From the NCBI RefSeq assembly GCF_038446955.1, contig NZ_CP151803.1:4650001-4714000 (forward strand): a stretch of DNA of 64,000 nucleotides, in the 5' to 3' direction. Origin of the DNA: Pedobacter sp. FW305-3-2-15-E-R2A2 (GTDB lineage: Bacteria; Bacteroidota; Bacteroidia; Sphingobacteriales; Sphingobacteriaceae). Below the pieces are notes generated by a model that ran no database searches, was not told the DNA's origin, and saw nothing but the letters and a program-made list of their open reading frames with translations. Made by a program: the position numbers and the translations under genes. This document shows, one piece after another, positions 60,379-64,000 of this stretch; positions within the stretch are counted from its first letter, which is position 1; every line of letters starts with the position of its first letter.

Positions 60379-63300
60379 TTATTTGCTTTCTACAAAGACC
60401 AGTTCATCGATCATGGCATTACTTCCTGCAAGAGATTCGATACGAACCTTCAGTTTTCCATCATTGGTATCTTCCCTCATAACGAACAGTTTTACCCATT
60501 TCCCTTCTTTGTCCAGCTTTCCGGTAGTAAACTCCCGGCCTTCAATCCAGATTTTAGCATCCCTGCTTTCGTTATTCCAATCGGCGAAATGAATAAACAA
60601 TTCCCCGATTACCCCCTGAGGAGGGTTGATCTCCAACTCCATTTTCTTACCATACCAGGCCGCTTTATTATCCCAGGTCCAGATGCCTTCTGTCCCACGC
60701 AGTTCATACATTGTATTGCGTTTCAATACTGCCGTACTTTCCGTTGCTTTGGCATACAATAAAGCGTCTGCGAAGACTGCCGGAACAGGGATCTTGCTTT
60801 CCGCTTGATTGATTAACGGAAAGCTCTTTTTCAGTACTTCGGCATCAACTTCTATATCTGGGTTAAAATCATTTGTATTAACATAATTTAACAAGCTATA
60901 CCTGAATTGTTTTGCTACCGGATTTTTAGCCGCCTGAACATCATAACCACAAATCAGCAGTTTTCCTTTCCCAACTTTACATTCCAGCAATGTGCCCAGT
61001 TTTTCATTAAGATGAAAATCACTGATTGGCTGTGCCATAGGCTTGATGCATTCCGGCCATCCGGCCAGCTTAAATGCACGGCCTCCTTTACTGATAGATT
61101 CCCATTGCCAATCTGTCCAGGACGCTGTAGGAAAGTCTCGGTATACTGGATGTTTATCGTTGATATAAGCACCTAATGTGGTATTTTCCTGACCAGGAAA
61201 AAATACATTAGACCAAAATAAAGGGCTAAAAAACACGGGCCTGAAGCTTTCCGTATTGCCCAGCTTTGCAGCATAGAGTACTACTGTCTTTCCATTTTGC
61301 AATGCCTCCATCGTTTTTTCATCCAGCACATCAGTTTCGGTCACCTGAGCAGAAGAAGCTTCGGCAGCACGCTCAGGATAGATCCACAAATCCCATTCAT
61401 TGCGGTAGGTTGTTCCAGGCAAACTCAGTAACAACCTGGCTTTAGTCGCCTTATCAATTTTCTCTAAAGCTACATTTATGGTTCCTACCTGCTTTACCTC
61501 TCCTCTTTTAACAGTTACAGATTCGAGTACTCCTGTTCCAAGAACAGTATTGTTCTCCGTTCTTATTTCCCAATTTAAGTTGTTGATCAGGTCAGCGCTT
61601 CCATAATTAGCCAGTTCGAGGGAAGCGTTAAATGTTTCTTTACTTTCCCAAACGAACTTTTTAATTCTCGCCAGCGGAACTACGGCATTGTTGTATTGCT
61701 TAAAATATTCCGGGGAAGTGCTGCCTTTATCATCATAAAACACATCCAGCCAACCCACCAGCGCTTCTCCCTGCCCCTGATAATCCTGCATGCTCAGCAT
61801 TTGAAAACCAGCACAGGAAGGTGTACGGTAAAAATTCTCGATTAGACTCTTGTATAAAACCCTTTGCAATGCGCCGCTGGCTTTATGAAAAACTTCGTCC
61901 TGCTTTTCTAAACCGTTGGCAACGGCCGAGGCTTTACAGACTTCCAGGTTCCGTGCTTTGAGTACTCCGGTATATTTATCAATTTCAGACCACAAAGGAT
62001 ATATTGGAAACTGCCCCACTTCATGAGCTAGGATAGGAATATTACTTTTGGAATAATTCTTCTCCAGATCGTAATCTGAACGTGCGCCCTGCAGTCCATA
62101 GGTACCACCCACATTTGGAATGTTATGTGTAGCAGAAAAATCATCCACCGGCATAATTTTTCTCGCTGTGGAAACCGCATATAACCTTCTGCTGTCCGTT
62201 GCTTTTAGCTTTTTGATCCATTCCTGCATCACGTCGAAATCAGAATTCCCCAACTCATTGCCAATACAAAGCATGGTAAAAGAAGGGTGATTTCCGTAAG
62301 CATCCAGCATACGCTGCATTTCGTCCTGCACGAACTTATCCGCCGAAGGATTTTTCCCCAGGCCTTTTGGCAATCCCTGGGTCAGCATATCCGGGCGGTC
62401 TTTAGGTGGATCTGTCATCCACCAATCGATCCAGATCGTTTCCGCCTGAATATAGATCCCCAGTTTATCTGCCGCTTCAAAAGCAGCCTCCGGAGGACAC
62501 CAGGAATGAAAGCGAACATGGTTGAGGCCATACGATTTATAGATTTTAAAAATCCTTTCCCATTCTTTTACATCACAGGAAGGATATCCTGTAAGTGGGA
62601 AATGAACACAGTCCAGGTTTCCACGCATAAATACCGGGGCATTATTGATCAGGACTTTAGAGGCAGAATGGCTGATGCTGCGAAAGCCAAAGTCGACAGT
62701 TGTTTTATTTTTATTTTGCAGTTCTGCCGTCACGCGATAGCGATTGGGCGAAAACTCGTCCCATAGTTTAACCGGAAAATTTAGCTGTAAACGATGCGTT
62801 TGTCTTTCTGCGACAGACAATGCCAATGCTTTGCTGAATACCTTTTTATTGGTCTGCAAATCCAGAATGGTATACAGCACGCTCGTCATTACAGGATTTT
62901 CAAGCTTCAATTTCAGCTCCAGTATTTTGTTCGGCGCATCAGGAAAAACCTGCAGGTCCGTCAGCTTTGTCCTCGCCTTTGCGCGCAACTCTATTTTCCC
63001 TGCAACGCCGTTCCAAATGCTTTGTGTATACTCCGTATACACATGCCCCTTATCGCCGATATTATAGATCATGCCGTTGTCAATTCTTAATACTAAAGTG
63101 TGTTTACCCGGCTTTAATTTTCCGAGCGCGTGAAGGTGTGGTACCGCTAGTGCATCTCTGCTGGTCAAAGGCTTCCCATCAACCCATACTTTCGATTCCC
63201 ACATCACCCTTTCCAGAAACAACTCTACCTCTTTTCCCTCCCAGTTTGCAGGGATGTTGATTTCCCTGCTGTACCATGCCTTTCCAACATACTTGTAAGC

Positions 63301-63534
63301 CCTTGATAAAATACCGTAATCGGCTCCTTCGGTTTTACTTCCCTTTTTACCCTCATCGGTAGAGCCGGGAAGCGCGATATTGTCTTTAAGTTGATGTTGA
63401 TACCAGCGCTCTTTCTCTCCATTTCCAGAAGGGTCCAGCTGGAAATTCCAGGAACCGGCAAGTGAAAGGTTTTCCTGCGCAAAGGCCAACTGCCCCATTG
63501 CCACAAAAAGAAAGAAACAGGTAAAGAATCTCAT
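60379..63534 (-). CDS. Secreted glycoside hydrolase family 2 enzyme
   Basis: A signal peptide (MRFFTCFFLFVAMGQLAFAQ) is followed by a jelly-roll sugar-binding domain (about 25-185), an Ig-like domain and the TIM barrel. The acid/base is E427 in LCIGNELGN and the likely nucleophile E505 in PILAHEVGQF; RFHSWCPPEAAFEAADKLG fits the barrel start. The last 350 residues include a galactose-binding-like module. Members cleave beta-galactosides, beta-mannosides or beta-glucuronides; specificity cannot be told. It is the first gene of the glycan cluster. Confidence 0.92.
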   Translation of the reverse strand: MRFFTCFFLFVAMGQLAFAQENLSLAGSWNFQLDPSGNGEKERWYQHQLKDNIALPGSTDEGKKGSKTEGADYGILSRAYKYVGKAWYSREINIPANWEGKEVELFLERVMWESKVWVDGKPLTSRDALAVPHLHALGKLKPGKHTLVLRIDNGMIYNIGDKGHVYTEYTQSIWNGVAGKIELRAKARTKLTDLQVFPDAPNKILELKLKLENPVMTSVLYTILDLQTNKKVFSKALALSVAERQTHRLQLNFPVKLWDEFSPNRYRVTAELQNKNKTTVDFGFRSISHSASKVLINNAPVFMRGNLDCVHFPLTGYPSCDVKEWERIFKIYKSYGLNHVRFHSWCPPEAAFEAADKLGIYIQAETIWIDWWMTDPPKDRPDMLTQGLPKGLGKNPSADKFVQDEMQRMLDAYGNHPSFTMLCIGNELGNSDFDVMQEWIKKLKATDSRRLYAVSTARKIMPVDDFSATHNIPNVGGTYGLQGARSDYDLEKNYSKSNIPILAHEVGQFPIYPLWSEIDKYTGVLKARNLEVCKASAVANGLEKQDEVFHKASGALQRVLYKSLIENFYRTPSCAGFQMLSMQDYQGQGEALVGWLDVFYDDKGSTSPEYFKQYNNAVVPLARIKKFVWESKETFNASLELANYGSADLINNLNWEIRTENNTVLGTGVLESVTVKRGEVKQVGTINVALEKIDKATKARLLLSLPGTTYRNEWDLWIYPERAAEASSAQVTETDVLDEKTMEALQNGKTVVLYAAKLGNTESFRPVFFSPLFWSNVFFPGQENTTLGAYINDKHPVYRDFPTASWTDWQWESISKGGRAFKLAGWPECIKPMAQPISDFHLNEKLGTLLECKVGKGKLLICGYDVQAAKNPVAKQFRYSLLNYVNTNDFNPDIEVDAEVLKKSFPLINQAESKIPVPAVFADALLYAKATESTAVLKRNTMYELRGTEGIWTWDNKAAWYGKKMELEINPPQGVIGELFIHFADWNNESRDAKIWIEGREFTTGKLDKEGKWVKLFVMREDTNDGKLKVRIESLAGSNAMIDELVFVESK

Positions 63535-63697
63535 AAATTGTACTTTTTAAATTGAAATTAAAATAGATCAATTGATCAAATACAAACATAAATGAACCGC
63601 GGTTAGTTAGAATGGATATTATATTGGTAATGATGGATTATTCTATGAATTCGTTACTCTAAATAATTTGATATCTTGTATTTCAAATAAAAATCAA

Positions 63698-64000
63698 ATG
63701 CGACTGATCATATTTATGATGGCGATCTTGTCTGTTTTCGAAGCTGCCGGGCAAAACAAAAAGTTAAAAAACGAATTTTTAGAGCCAACGCCGAGAGAAG
63801 AACTACACCATGAACTTGCAAATGAATGCTTCAATTCCCATAAATACAACCGACTTCAACGCTTAAAGATCTATCCCTTTAATAAAGCAAAGGAGATTAA
63901 GCTCATATCCTTTAAAGCAGACGATTTTATTCCTGTTAAAAATAAAAATATTGACTACTCCCGGGTCAACGAAAGCCAGCTACTCAACCCGGGCCAAACA
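63698..64000 (+). CDS. Secreted protein, N-terminal part only
   Basis: The ATG at 63698 opens MRLIIFMMAILSVFEAAGQ, a signal peptide, then about 80 residues before the window ends. The visible part (LKNEFLEPTPREELHHELAN, RLQRLKIYPFNKAKEIKLIS) has no known domain. It is divergent from the GH2 gene and may share its control region (63535-63697). Confidence 0.65.
   Translation, partial: MRLIIFMMAILSVFEAAGQNKKLKNEFLEPTPREELHHELANECFNSHKYNRLQRLKIYPFNKAKEIKLISFKADDFIPVKNKNIDYSRVNESQLLNPGQT

Noticed and set aside
1..64000. CRISPR array or cas genes
   Set aside because: No regularly spaced repeats and no Cas motifs were seen on reading the window.

Overview
The window looks like a chromosome segment from a Bacteroidota bacterium of the Sphingobacteriaceae type (Pedobacter or a close relative). 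The signs are AT-rich DNA, few Shine-Dalgarno sites, promoter elements matching TAnnTTTG, and typical families: BT4734/VirE-type primase-like protein, AbiJ-NTD4, HxlR, DUF5107-TPR, secreted GH2 and DUF1398. Genus is an inference. No rRNA, complete tRNA or CRISPR array was found.

Positions 1-19.7 kb look like a genomic island rich in anti-phage type genes. In order: an excisionase-like HTH protein, an unknown protein, a VirE_N/PriCT primase-like protein divergent from a long reverse transcriptase, a ParB-AAA ATPase abutting a TOPRIM protein (PARIS-like logic), a GNAT enzyme, an SF2 helicase-nuclease, an AbiJ-NTD4/HEPN protein, a large helical protein with a nuclease-like N-terminus, an AbiV protein, and an FtsZ-type GTPase domain fused to an Mrr nuclease. 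The island ends in a degraded tRNA-Ser 3' end, a terminator and short direct repeats, as at an integration junction.

Positions 19.8-22.6 kb are a scrap yard: an integrase start, an IS66 remnant, a methyltransferase, a second IS66 scrap and a RhuM pseudogene. Positions 22.6-38.7 kb hold mostly ordinary accessory genes: an HxlR/hydrolase pair, secreted proteins, a NYN-LOTUS protein, methyltransferases, a locus of unknown cysteine-containing proteins facing a NarL-type two-component system, and small unknown proteins.

Positions 38.9-51.9 kb carry a 12-gene minus-strand operon: two TerD proteins, an Hsp70/actin-like ATPase of 1302 residues, a second degenerate actin-like protein with a proline-rich tail, a tubulin-like GTPase, an OmpA-domain membrane protein, small membrane proteins, a lipoprotein with a vWA-like core, an HsdR-N type nuclease and two small proteins. 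It resembles Ter-type stress systems but joins actin-like and tubulin-like NTPases to envelope anchors and a nuclease. Its promoter region carries three palindromes.

Positions 51.9-64 kb are metabolic: quinone oxidoreductase, polysaccharide deacetylase, AraC regulator with a two-site operator candidate, and a glycan-use cluster (DUF5107-TPR protein, sugar porter, secreted GH2).

Best candidates for undescribed biology are the FtsZ-Mrr fusion, the TerD/actin/tubulin operon, and the ParB-ATPase/TOPRIM pair beside the reverse transcriptase.
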